The notes beneath the pieces are model-generated. The model had not been told where the DNA came from. It was given only the letters and a program-made list of their open reading frames with translations, and ran no database searches. Made by a program: the position numbers and the translations under genes. A DNA stretch of 64,000 nucleotides from Flavobacterium sp. HSC-61S13 (GTDB lineage Bacteria; Bacteroidota; Bacteroidia; Flavobacteriales; Flavobacteriaceae), in the NCBI RefSeq assembly GCF_024171535.1, contig NZ_JALJZV010000002.1, positions 62,001-126,000 on the forward strand. Reading direction: 5' to 3'. Position 1 is the stretch's first letter. Each line of letters starts with the position of its first letter. Of this stretch, positions 45,358-53,257 are shown piece after piece.

Positions 45358-47476
45358 ATTTATAGTTGCCTTAACGCTTTTGACGACCTATGGTTACGGC
45401 CAAACAGAAGCACAATTAGACAGTATTGTAGCCCTGCATACTACACAACTTGGTGAGGTCATTATTTCGGCAAAGCAGCCACTGTTTAGTCAAAAATCCG
45501 ATAAGATGATTTTTAATGTTGAAAACAGTGTTTTATCCGAAGGAAGTAATGTCCTCGATTTGTTGGCCCGTGCTCCCGGAGTTGTGGTCGGACAAGATGG
45601 CGACATATCGCTACGCGGCAAAAGCGGAGTTAGTGTAATGATTAATGGTAAGATGACCTACCTCTCGCAGAAAGACTTGGCCAATCTATTAAAATCAACC
45701 ACTTCGAGTGCCGTTAAACACATTGAAGTAATCACCAATCCGTCGGCTAAATACGATGCAGCTGGTAATGCCGGTATCGTAAATATTGTTTTAAAAACGG
45801 CACAACTAGAAGGGCTAAGCGGTACGGTATTTTCCAATTACGGACGCGGACGAAAAAACAGAACCAATTCTGGGTTTAGTTTAAATTATTCCGAAGCCCG
45901 TTTTAGTGTTTTTGGCGATTATAGTTACACTTTTAGAGGAGAAGAAGAACGCAAAACGTTCAAACAAGATTTTTACAACCCAGCGCAACCTTCGATCCTA
46001 GAGCGACATACTTTACAGCACAATACTACCGATGAGCCGCTAACGTCAAACAATTTTAAAATTGGTGCAGACTACGCCCTAAACAGCAAAACCAATATCG
46101 GTTTTTTAGTTGATGCAAAACTCGGACGGTATCAAGATCGCGTACACGGCAGAAACAGCCTATACAATGGAACACATTTATTATTAACCGATGCTTTAAC
46201 CCGTAATCACAATAAAGAATTCTGGAATGACCTTACGTATAGTATCAACGGTCGTCATCAATTTAATGAAAAAGGTACGCTATTGAATTTCGACATTCAA
46301 TACAAGAACAACACCTTTAATTCGAACCAACTTCAACAGGCCAACTACCTGCAAATCGACCCCGAATCGACTGTAGAGTTGCGAGATAGACGGGGTAAGA
46401 TCCCATCATCCTTAGAAGTTTGGGATGCTACCGTTGATATGGTTGTTCCATGGAATATCAAAAATACGATGGAAATCGGCTGGAAATCAAGTATAAAATC
46501 AAACGACAACCCGTCTACTTACGAATTTCAAGAAAATGAAAGTTGGATTATAGACCCAAGTGCCACCAATCACTTTGTATTTAAAGAACAAATTCACGCG
46601 GGTTATGTCAATTATAAATTTGCCGCTACTAAGTTCCAATTTCAAACCGGTATACGTATGGAGTACACCTCCATCGATGGGGAACAGCGCACTTTAAAAC
46701 AAAACAACACCGATGACTATATAAAATTCTTCCCTAGTGTATCGCTAAAATATCAATTGAACGAGCAAAATTCACTTCACAGTTCATACAGCAAACGAAT
46801 TAATCGTCCCAGCCACTTTGATTTGAATCCGTTTCGATTTTACGATGATCCTTTTAATTACTGGTATGGTAATTCCGATCTTATTCCAGAAATAACACAT
46901 TCTGTCGAACTCGGATACAGCTGGAGAAATTGGCTGATGAGTTCTTTGTATTTTAGCCAAACCAACGACGTCATGACCGAAGTATTTGATTACGACCCCG
47001 CAACCAATACCACGGCATCTACGCAGAAAAACTTGGATAAATCCTACAACTATGGCATCAACATCACCAGCTCTGTTAAGCTTTTCTCTTGGTGGTCGAT
47101 GAGTAATTTATTTAATGTTTTTGAAAACCGCTATCGCGGAGATTATAAAGATTTACCGATAGATACCAACAAAGCTACTTTTACGATAAGTTCACAAAAT
47201 GCCTTTCAAATCACAACGGGTTTTCAAGCCGAGGCCAACGGTCAATACCATGCCCAGTCCAATATTGGACTATTTGAAAGAGCCGCTTATTTTGATTTAA
47301 CGCTCGGTTTATCCAAGCAAATTCTAAATGAAAAAGGCAGTATAAAACTGTCGGTAACCGATGTATTAAGAACGCGTAACTACGAAGTTATTTCACAGAT
47401 GCCTACCTCAACCATTCGGAAAAATTACAGCTTAGACAGCCGAATTGCCACCCTGTCTTTTACCTATAAAATATAA
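45347..47476 (+). CDS. TonB-dependent receptor, likely siderophore (unit 1)
   Basis: A 709-residue outer-membrane receptor. The signal peptide ends at GYGQ (about residue 18). A plug domain follows directly (about 35-150: GEVIISAKQPLFSQ, VLDLLARAPGVVV, NGKMTYLSQKDL, KYDAAGNAGIVNIVLK), without the carboxypeptidase-like domain of many Bacteroidetes receptors. The beta-barrel runs to the aromatic/basic C-terminus SFTYKI. It resembles the outer-membrane beta-barrel family (PF14905 type). It overlaps the PepSY gene by 11 bp, and a terminator follows. Confidence 0.9.
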   Translation: MKNKFIVALTLLTTYGYGQTEAQLDSIVALHTTQLGEVIISAKQPLFSQKSDKMIFNVENSVLSEGSNVLDLLARAPGVVVGQDGDISLRGKSGVSVMINGKMTYLSQKDLANLLKSTTSSAVKHIEVITNPSAKYDAAGNAGIVNIVLKTAQLEGLSGTVFSNYGRGRKNRTNSGFSLNYSEARFSVFGDYSYTFRGEEERKTFKQDFYNPAQPSILERHTLQHNTTDEPLTSNNFKIGADYALNSKTNIGFLVDAKLGRYQDRVHGRNSLYNGTHLLLTDALTRNHNKEFWNDLTYSINGRHQFNEKGTLLNFDIQYKNNTFNSNQLQQANYLQIDPESTVELRDRRGKIPSSLEVWDATVDMVVPWNIKNTMEIGWKSSIKSNDNPSTYEFQENESWIIDPSATNHFVFKEQIHAGYVNYKFAATKFQFQTGIRMEYTSIDGEQRTLKQNNTDDYIKFFPSVSLKYQLNEQNSLHSSYSKRINRPSHFDLNPFRFYDDPFNYWYGNSDLIPEITHSVELGYSWRNWLMSSLYFSQTNDVMTEVFDYDPATNTTASTQKNLDKSYNYGINITSSVKLFSWWSMSNLFNVFENRYRGDYKDLPIDTNKATFTISSQNAFQITTGFQAEANGQYHAQSNIGLFERAAYFDLTLGLSKQILNEKGSIKLSVTDVLRTRNYEVISQMPTSTIRKNYSLDSRIATLSFTYKI

Positions 47477-47511
47477 TACAACCACAGAGTCTTTGTAGTT
47501 GTACTACTTAT

Positions 47512-47541
47512 GCGAGGTCCGTTTTTGGGCCTCGCTTTTTT
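47512..47541 (+). terminator. Terminator of the esterase/PepSY/TonB operon
   Basis: GCGAGG (47512-47517) pairs with CCTCGC (47530-47535), with a further CC/GG helix after a bulge, and a run of T follows. It is 36 bp after the receptor stop. Confidence 0.85.
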
Positions 47542-47579
47542 TGGCTAAAGATTAAAAAAATGCCGTAAAGTCAGCACTT

Positions 47580-47704
47580 TACAAATAAGATACAAACACT
47601 ATACAAATACAATACAAATAGAGCACAATCAAACAACCGGTATATTAAATATTTAATAAGAATCATACAAATCACTTACAAAGACAGTACAAATATCATA
47701 CAAA
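47580..47704. repeat. Two arrays of four TACAAA motifs at 11-bp spacing around a palindrome
   Basis: TACAAA begins at 47580, 47591, 47602 and 47613, then at 47666, 47677, 47688 and 47699: exactly 11 bp apart within each array. The two arrays have the same orientation, and the last motif of one is 53 bp from the first of the other. Between them lies the perfect 16-bp palindrome TATTAAATATTTAATA (47643-47658). An ACCGGT hexamer follows each array (47636 and 47734). The 473-bp stretch (47477-47949) between the converging operons holds nothing else but terminators. The spacing is that of direct-repeat sites of OmpR/PhoB-type regulators, but iterons or another element are possible. Confidence 0.85.
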
Positions 47705-47890
47705 GACCTCACTAATACTCTTGTGTTATACGAACCGGTGGGTATTGCAACAGCCGTTTGTCAAACACAGCAAACTAGGTACAAAAAGAGGCCACCTCCT
47801 AATTCGAGGCAATACTGTTTTTGCCATATTTTTCACTTAAAAACGGATGATGTGATTGGTTTTAACGGTTTAATTATAATCGTAAAAACG

Positions 47891-47919
47891 AAGAGGCTAC
47901 CCTTTTGAGATAGCCTCTT
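47891..47919 (-). terminator. Terminator of the DUF4374/TonB operon
   Basis: AAGAGGCTA (47891-47899) pairs with TAGCCTCTT (47911-47919). On the minus strand it is followed shortly by TTTTT, 31 bp after the receptor stop. On the plus strand the tail is poor. Confidence 0.7.
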
Positions 47920-47949
47920 TATTAAAATAAAAATAGTTTTTCGAATCAC

Positions 47950-50334
47950 TTAAAAGAAGTATCGAACTTTTCCTGAAAAACTCCTACCGGGTTTTTGCAA
48001 ACTAAAGTTGTCGTATACCAATTTATCCCAAAGATTGCGGCATTCAAAAGTGAATTGAAATTTCTCTTTTTTACCTAAGGTATAAGTCGCAATAAAATCA
48101 TGAGTAATCTGTTCTGGAATCAATCGTTTTCCGTTGTTTTTATCGCCTTGACTAGGCCAAAGCAAATAAAACTCATGAATGTACATCATCGAATAACCCA
48201 AAGTCAAATGGTCACCTTTATCATTCCATAGGTCTTTAAGAGTATAAGAGGCATCCAAGTTTCCATAAAAATAGGGTACGTTAGGCAAACGATCTTTATA
48301 AACTATACTTTGAACACCTTCGACATATTTAGTATTATTCAACATTCTCTGATAGGTCCCATTGATTCCAACAGCGAACTTGTCTTTGTACAGATACCTC
48401 CATTCTGCTTCAATTCCATAATTAATTACAGCAGCAAGATTTTCAGACATTTGATAGTTTTCTTTAAAGTCCAACTTTTGTCTAATAAAGTCCTTGGAGT
48501 CCCGATAGAATAGATTCGTATCGAAAACCAAACGGTTTTCGTTGATTGGCAGCTGATAATTAAAACCCAGATTATAATTTTCACTGGTTTCTGGTCGTAA
48601 ATTAACGTCGCCAATAATATTAATCATATCGCCGAAAATCTCACTGTTGTCGGGTAGTCTTATTGCTTTTTCAAAAGAGGCCTTTACTTGAAAATTGTCG
48701 TGTATAAAATACGATGCCGTTAAACCATAACCGTATTCGTCATACTTTTTTTCAAACTCTTGATAAGCAATGTCACCCCATTTTCCACTGGGATTATAGG
48801 ATTGACTGTATTTATTCACTTGATTGTAATACTTGACAAATGCCGAAGCGCTCCAAGTGGTATTGGGAGTAAATTGATATCCCAAGCCCGAAATATTTTT
48901 TGTGGTTTTTGCCGGTTGTTCGTATTTCTGAGCTTCTGGAAACAATTCATCAGTGCCTTTTCTATTGAACAGGTTAATAGTGTTGCTCAAAGATATACTG
49001 TGATTTGCATTCCATTGGTAATTTAACGAAGACGAGATCATTCCGTTGTTGTTTTTGTATTTATACATCGAATAATCTCGTTCTCCCCCCTTTTTCTTAT
49101 TCTGCAATTGATAGTCAATATAATCCCCGGTCCATCCATATCTTCTATACAGCGTATCGATGTTCTGCTCAGTACCCAAGTTATAATTGGCATTGACATT
49201 AAGATTTAAACCGTCGAGTATTAAATTCTTCTTTTGATACACGAAGGTTGGCATAACGATATTTGCTCGATGATGTAGCCCTCCAAAAATCGTTTCCATC
49301 CGTGCTCCGGTTTGGATTTCCTTATAACTTTGGCCCAATGTAATTCCGAAGGCGAGCTTATCGGCAAACCTTTTATTGATAAATCCAATTTGCCCAATAA
49401 ACGTTTCGTTGTGATATTGATCGTGGAAGCGCTTTAGCTTTTTATTCTTTTCAATCAGTTTCCCCGAATTCAAATCGTATAAATCGACTTGGACCTTATA
49501 ATCATTATCGGAAAAATTTTGAAAGGCATTGATTTGAGTAAAAAAACCATTATCCGTTGCATAAATAAAGTTAACATTAGAACGGTGCGTATTAAAGGAA
49601 CCATAAGAATACGACATATCCAAACTGGTTTTACTATAATTATTGGTGATGATATTAATAGCGCCACCTAAGGCATCTGAACCGAGACCAACGGGAACGA
49701 CACCTTTGTAAATCTCTATTCGTTTGGCAACATTAATAGGAATGTTGTTGAGTTGAAAAGCTGAACCAAAATTATCCATTGGAATTCCATCTAAGAAAAA
49801 CTTGATTTGATTTCCGCCGTAGCCATTTAGTGCAAAATTCATCGTTGATCCCACTCCTCCACTTTCTCGTACACGCATCCCCGACACCTTATTGAGTGCA
49901 TGCCCTATATCCATGGTCGTATTGTGCAACTTAACGGCATCAATTACTGCGACGTTAAAAGCTTTTTCTTTGACTTGTTGAATTTGATCTTTAGCTGTGA
50001 TATTTATTTCAGACAAGGTACTTATTTTGCTTTCCAATCGAATAGCCAAGACAATACTAACATCTTTTAGGCTGATTTTCTCAGAATAGACTTCAAAACC
50101 GATGTCATTTACATCCAGCGTATAATCGCCATTCTTAACATTATTAAAGCTATACTCTCCCTTACTATTGGTTTCAGAAAATTTATTGGTTTCTCTTAAA
50201 ACAACCATAACTTTAGCTATAGCAATCCCATCTTGATCGGTGACCTTACCCGAAATCTTTTTAGATTGCTGGGCAAAATTCGTTTGGACAACCAATATAA
50301 GCACCAAAACAATCCAATTTATCCGTTTTTTCAT
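47950..50334 (-). CDS. TonB-dependent receptor, likely siderophore, XusA-like (unit 2)
   Basis: A 794-residue outer-membrane receptor. In order: signal peptide (about 1-21), CarboxypepD_reg-like domain (about 25-95, GKVTDQDGIAIAKVMV), plug (about 110-235, with FFLDGIPMDNFGSAFQ and SDALGGAINIIT), and a beta-barrel ending in VRYFF. A strong 18-bp hairpin separates it from the upstream DUF4374 gene on the same strand. The pairing with a DUF4374 lipoprotein is the arrangement of Bacteroides XusA/XusB, which take up enterobactin-type xenosiderophores; this is a family inference. The substrate here is not proven. Confidence 0.9.
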   Translation of the reverse strand: MKKRINWIVLVLILVVQTNFAQQSKKISGKVTDQDGIAIAKVMVVLRETNKFSETNSKGEYSFNNVKNGDYTLDVNDIGFEVYSEKISLKDVSIVLAIRLESKISTLSEINITAKDQIQQVKEKAFNVAVIDAVKLHNTTMDIGHALNKVSGMRVRESGGVGSTMNFALNGYGGNQIKFFLDGIPMDNFGSAFQLNNIPINVAKRIEIYKGVVPVGLGSDALGGAINIITNNYSKTSLDMSYSYGSFNTHRSNVNFIYATDNGFFTQINAFQNFSDNDYKVQVDLYDLNSGKLIEKNKKLKRFHDQYHNETFIGQIGFINKRFADKLAFGITLGQSYKEIQTGARMETIFGGLHHRANIVMPTFVYQKKNLILDGLNLNVNANYNLGTEQNIDTLYRRYGWTGDYIDYQLQNKKKGGERDYSMYKYKNNNGMISSSLNYQWNANHSISLSNTINLFNRKGTDELFPEAQKYEQPAKTTKNISGLGYQFTPNTTWSASAFVKYYNQVNKYSQSYNPSGKWGDIAYQEFEKKYDEYGYGLTASYFIHDNFQVKASFEKAIRLPDNSEIFGDMINIIGDVNLRPETSENYNLGFNYQLPINENRLVFDTNLFYRDSKDFIRQKLDFKENYQMSENLAAVINYGIEAEWRYLYKDKFAVGINGTYQRMLNNTKYVEGVQSIVYKDRLPNVPYFYGNLDASYTLKDLWNDKGDHLTLGYSMMYIHEFYLLWPSQGDKNNGKRLIPEQITHDFIATYTLGKKEKFQFTFECRNLWDKLVYDNFSLQKPGRSFSGKVRYFF

Positions 50335-50366
50335 GCTGAATTTTTTTATCAGTTTATATGAATTCC

Positions 50367-50406
50367 AAAAACAGAAACAACTCCCTATGGAGTTGTTTCT
50401 GTTTTT
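50367..50406 (-). terminator. Strong hairpin between the DUF4374 gene and the TonB receptor gene
   Basis: An 18-bp perfect stem (50367-50384 with 50389-50406) with a 4-nt loop. On the minus strand it ends in TTTTT, so it has intrinsic terminator form, 14 bp after the lipoprotein stop and 33 bp before the receptor start. It probably lets more lipoprotein than receptor be made. Confidence 0.8.
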
Positions 50407-50420
50407 TTAAAATTTATAAA

Positions 50421-51659
50421 TTATTCCGCGGATACTTTAGAGATAGCCGTAATTCTACCCCCTTCTACTTTCAATCCTTTCGTTGCAGTTGCCGCAACAG
50501 CATCAAATTTATATACAAAAGATCCCTCAGGAGCATTGATACCTACAAAAACGGTTTTACCGTCCATTGGAGCATAATCACCTTTAGTTGCAAAACCACT
50601 GTCCTTAAGATTGCTTGGCAAGCCAGTTACCCATTTAAAAGTTTTATTGTACACATTAATTGCCGCAAATTTGATTTCATCATTGTTGGATCCTTTGTCA
50701 TCAATCATACGAGCTATAAAATTTCCTTCTCCTGCGTATTTAAAATCAACGATATAAGCACCACCAGAAACCTGTTCTAAATTAAAGAAGTAACTGCTGT
50801 CAAAATCAACTGTTTTTCCGCTTATTTTAACAATCGCAGAAGGATTTGTTGTCAATAATTGATCTTGATCCCCTTTAACATTGGCTGAAGAGAATCCGTA
50901 AGCATCGCCATTTTCAACACGAGCCAAACCGTTGAGGTAATAGCCGCCCAAATAACTCGTTCTGCTGTCGGTAATCACTTTTTCCAAAGTCATACTCGGA
51001 TAAGAATAGACCGCTGCCCAACTGGTATTCGGGTAAGAAGTTCCCCAAACATCACCACCTGCAACACCACGTATACTCATATACGGAGCTACTAGCTTAT
51101 TTCCAACTAGAGTAAAACCGGTAAAATGTGCTCTTTCTCCATTATTGGCCAATTGAACGATATCAATAGCACCGCTATTTACAATCTCGTTCTTATTGGT
51201 ATCTATATTAAACCATCTTGCTTCTGTTTGACCAGAACGCGGTACTTTACACAACATTATATCACCGCCTACTTCCGATATAACTTGTACAGTTTCTGTC
51301 ACAAAATCATTGGTTTTCTGCAGTTTCCCGTTTGTACTAAGACTATAGGTAGTCACAGCACCAGGTCCACCTTGTCCGTACAACATACTATAAAACTTGT
51401 TTTTAACCGTTAAATAATAGCGGTAGCCATCTTGCTCAATCCCATTACCCGAGGTTGTAATACTACCACTCTCTAAAGTCTCGGAGGTTAACAAATAATC
51501 GGCGGTATCTGAAAATTCAACCGGCACTGCAGCAATGACATATCGCTCCTCCCCTTTTTGGATGGGATTGACTGGTGTACTATCATCACTTTTATCACAT
51601 GATGTGGTAATGACTCCTGCTAAAAGCATTGCTAAAACGCTCCATTTAATTTTTTTCAT
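50421..51659 (-). CDS. DUF4374 surface lipoprotein, XusB-like siderophore binder
   Basis: A 412-residue lipoprotein. The lipobox has its Cys at residue 21 (VITTSC) and is followed by DKSDDS, an acidic lipoprotein-export-like signal suggesting surface exposure. The rest is beta-rich with propeller-like repeats (GEERYVIAAVPVE, AAVYSYPSMTLEKV, YVIDFKYAGEGNFIAR-like blades). DUF4374 proteins pair with TonB receptors; in B. thetaiotaomicron XusB captures ferric enterobactin at the surface. It is first in an operon with a TonB receptor and has two candidate iron-type operators upstream. Confidence 0.85.
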   Translation of the reverse strand: MKKIKWSVLAMLLAGVITTSCDKSDDSTPVNPIQKGEERYVIAAVPVEFSDTADYLLTSETLESGSITTSGNGIEQDGYRYYLTVKNKFYSMLYGQGGPGAVTTYSLSTNGKLQKTNDFVTETVQVISEVGGDIMLCKVPRSGQTEARWFNIDTNKNEIVNSGAIDIVQLANNGERAHFTGFTLVGNKLVAPYMSIRGVAGGDVWGTSYPNTSWAAVYSYPSMTLEKVITDSRTSYLGGYYLNGLARVENGDAYGFSSANVKGDQDQLLTTNPSAIVKISGKTVDFDSSYFFNLEQVSGGAYIVDFKYAGEGNFIARMIDDKGSNNDEIKFAAINVYNKTFKWVTGLPSNLKDSGFATKGDYAPMDGKTVFVGINAPEGSFVYKFDAVAATATKGLKVEGGRITAISKVSAE

Positions 51660-51670
51660 TTGTTTTATAT

Positions 51671-51693
51671 TTATTTAGACTGAATTTTAATAA
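51671..51693. promoter_or_regulatory. 23-bp partial palindrome, candidate Fur-like operator (site 2)
   Basis: Begins TTATTTAGACTGA and ends TTAATAA; 16 of 22 dyad positions match, the same class of positions as site 1. It is 12-34 bp before the DUF4374 ATG and just downstream of the -7 box at 51696-51703, so it would cover the transcription start. Confidence 0.6.
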
Positions 51694-51695
51694 TG

Positions 51696-51703
51696 CAAAA
51701 CTA
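51696..51703 (-). promoter_or_regulatory. -7 box of the DUF4374/TonB operon
   Basis: TAGTTTTG on the minus strand matches TAnnTTTG, 37-44 bp before the ATG. It lies between candidate operators 2 and 3. Confidence 0.5.
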
Positions 51704-51740
51704 TTAGATAAAATTCTTATAACATAATTTTTTACTAACT

Positions 51741-51763
51741 TTATTTTAAATCAATCTAAATAA
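51741..51763. promoter_or_regulatory. 23-bp partial palindrome, candidate Fur-like operator (site 3)
   Basis: On the minus strand it begins TTATTTAGATTGA and ends AAAATAA; 16 of 22 dyad positions match. Its centre is 70 bp from that of site 2. It lies upstream of the promoter, as a second operator or a site for the divergent side. Confidence 0.6.
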
Positions 51764-52112
51764 ATATAGCTGCGGAATGTGGTTTTTTTAACAATATATT
51801 TCTAACAATAATTAACAGCAAATTCGCTCTAAACAACAGCTTCTTTGAAATATATAAAAAATTGTAGTCGGTAAAAATGAAAAACAAAAAACGCTATTTC
51901 GGCTACATACAACTAATAATCTGCGTATTAAGTATTGATTTTGTATATTATATAAAATTTAATAAATCCGACTGCAGAAATAATAATTGTCTTTGATTAC
52001 TAACTAGAAATTAATTACTACTTTTATATATATTGAAAGATTTAATAATTCATAAACCTTCAATAATTAAGTACTATTTTACGCGTTAGCAAATAAAATT
52101 CAACAGAGAAAC

Positions 52113-53171
52113 ATGGGGGTAAGGATAATTGGTTCGGGAAGTTTTGTCCCTAAAAACGCGGTAACTAATAAAGATTTTGACAAATTCGATTTTCGGGACG
52201 AACACGGAACGGTATTAAAACATTCTAACGAAGTTATTGCCAGAAAACTTCAAGAGATTACGGGAATCGAAGAAAGGCGATATATCGACGACGACAAATT
52301 GACGTCTGATATGGGTTTTTACGCGGCACAAAAAGCCCTAGAAGCGGCACAAATTGATCCAGAAACTTTGGACTACATCATCTTTGCACATAATTTTGGC
52401 GATGTAAAAAAGGGAGCTATCCAGACGGATTTGTTACCCACTTTGGCTGCACGGGTTAAACACAACCTGCGCATTAAAAATTCGCGTTGTGTTGCTTACG
52501 ACATTTTATTTGGTTGTCCGGGTTGGCTCGAAGGATCTATACAAGCAAAGGCATTTATAGATGCTGGAATTGCCAAAAGATGTCTGGTAATTGGTGCCGA
52601 AACGCTCTCTCGAGTTATTGATCTCCACGATAGAGATTCGATGATTTACGCCGATGGAGCAGGTGCAACTATTTATGAATTTGATGCTAGTGAAGGCGGA
52701 ATTTTAGCGCATGAAACGGGTTCTTTTACCTATGAAGAGGCCTTCTATCTGTTTTTCGGAAAGTCCTATAATCCAGACCTAGATCCCGATACGCGATATA
52801 TAAAAATGCACGGTCGAAAAATCTACGAATTTGCCTTACAGCAAGTACCGCAAGCCATGAAGAATTGTTTGGACAAAAGCGGTGTAGCCATAGATCAACT
52901 AAAAAAAATAATCATTCATCAAGCCAATGAAAAAATGGATGAAGCAATTGTTTCGCGTTTTTACAAACTTTACGACAAGGAAGTGCCTGAAAACATTATG
53001 CCCATGAGTATCCATATGTTAGGGAATAGTAGTGTTGCCACGTTACCTACTCTATTTGATATGATCATGCGTAAAGAAATGATTCATCACCAATTTGAGA
53101 AAGGAGATGTTATTCTATTTGCATCGGTTGGTGGAGGTATGAATATCAACGCCATGGTATATCAATTTTAA
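52113..53171 (+). CDS. 3-oxoacyl-ACP synthase III-family (FabH-like) enzyme
   Basis: A thiolase-fold condensing enzyme of 352 residues, slightly longer than FabH (about 320). The catalytic triad is complete: Cys135 in LFGCPGWLEG, His269 in IIHQANEKM and Asn305 in LGNSSVA. The GGG near the C-terminus (SVGGGMNINAMVY) is typical. It stands alone, far from fatty-acid genes, and the longer N-terminus and CPGW motif suggest a specialised primer or acyl-transfer role (for example lipid, pigment or secondary metabolism) rather than housekeeping FabH. The true substrate is unknown. Confidence 0.88.
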   Translation: MGVRIIGSGSFVPKNAVTNKDFDKFDFRDEHGTVLKHSNEVIARKLQEITGIEERRYIDDDKLTSDMGFYAAQKALEAAQIDPETLDYIIFAHNFGDVKKGAIQTDLLPTLAARVKHNLRIKNSRCVAYDILFGCPGWLEGSIQAKAFIDAGIAKRCLVIGAETLSRVIDLHDRDSMIYADGAGATIYEFDASEGGILAHETGSFTYEEAFYLFFGKSYNPDLDPDTRYIKMHGRKIYEFALQQVPQAMKNCLDKSGVAIDQLKKIIIHQANEKMDEAIVSRFYKLYDKEVPENIMPMSIHMLGNSSVATLPTLFDMIMRKEMIHHQFEKGDVILFASVGGGMNINAMVYQF

Positions 53172-53257
53172 AAATGATATAGAGAACAGTCCAAGTGAAT
53201 AACTGCACATAGAAATCAGTTATTCACTAGGGCTTATTTACCACTGTACAAAGTCAA

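Larger units (their letters stand above)
51660..52112. other. 453-bp regulatory region between the DUF4374 operon and a KAS III gene
   Basis: AT-rich DNA without a gene. It holds operators 2 and 3 and the minus-strand -7 box. Further right (51864-52112) I found no exact promoter for the KAS III gene, only a one-mismatch TGTCTTTG at about 51989-51996. A weak 8-bp stem with G-U pairing joins 51863-51870 and 51900-51907. Confidence 0.5.

Noticed and set aside
47723..47908. 61-codon ORF with GTG start between the converging operons
   Set aside because: It begins after the TACAAA arrays, has no recognisable family or signal, and its stop falls inside a terminator stem. A non-coding transcript is at least as likely.
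51863..51907. 8-bp G-U containing stem upstream of the KAS III gene
   Set aside because: The loop is long and AT-rich and no terminator or riboswitch feature accompanies it.
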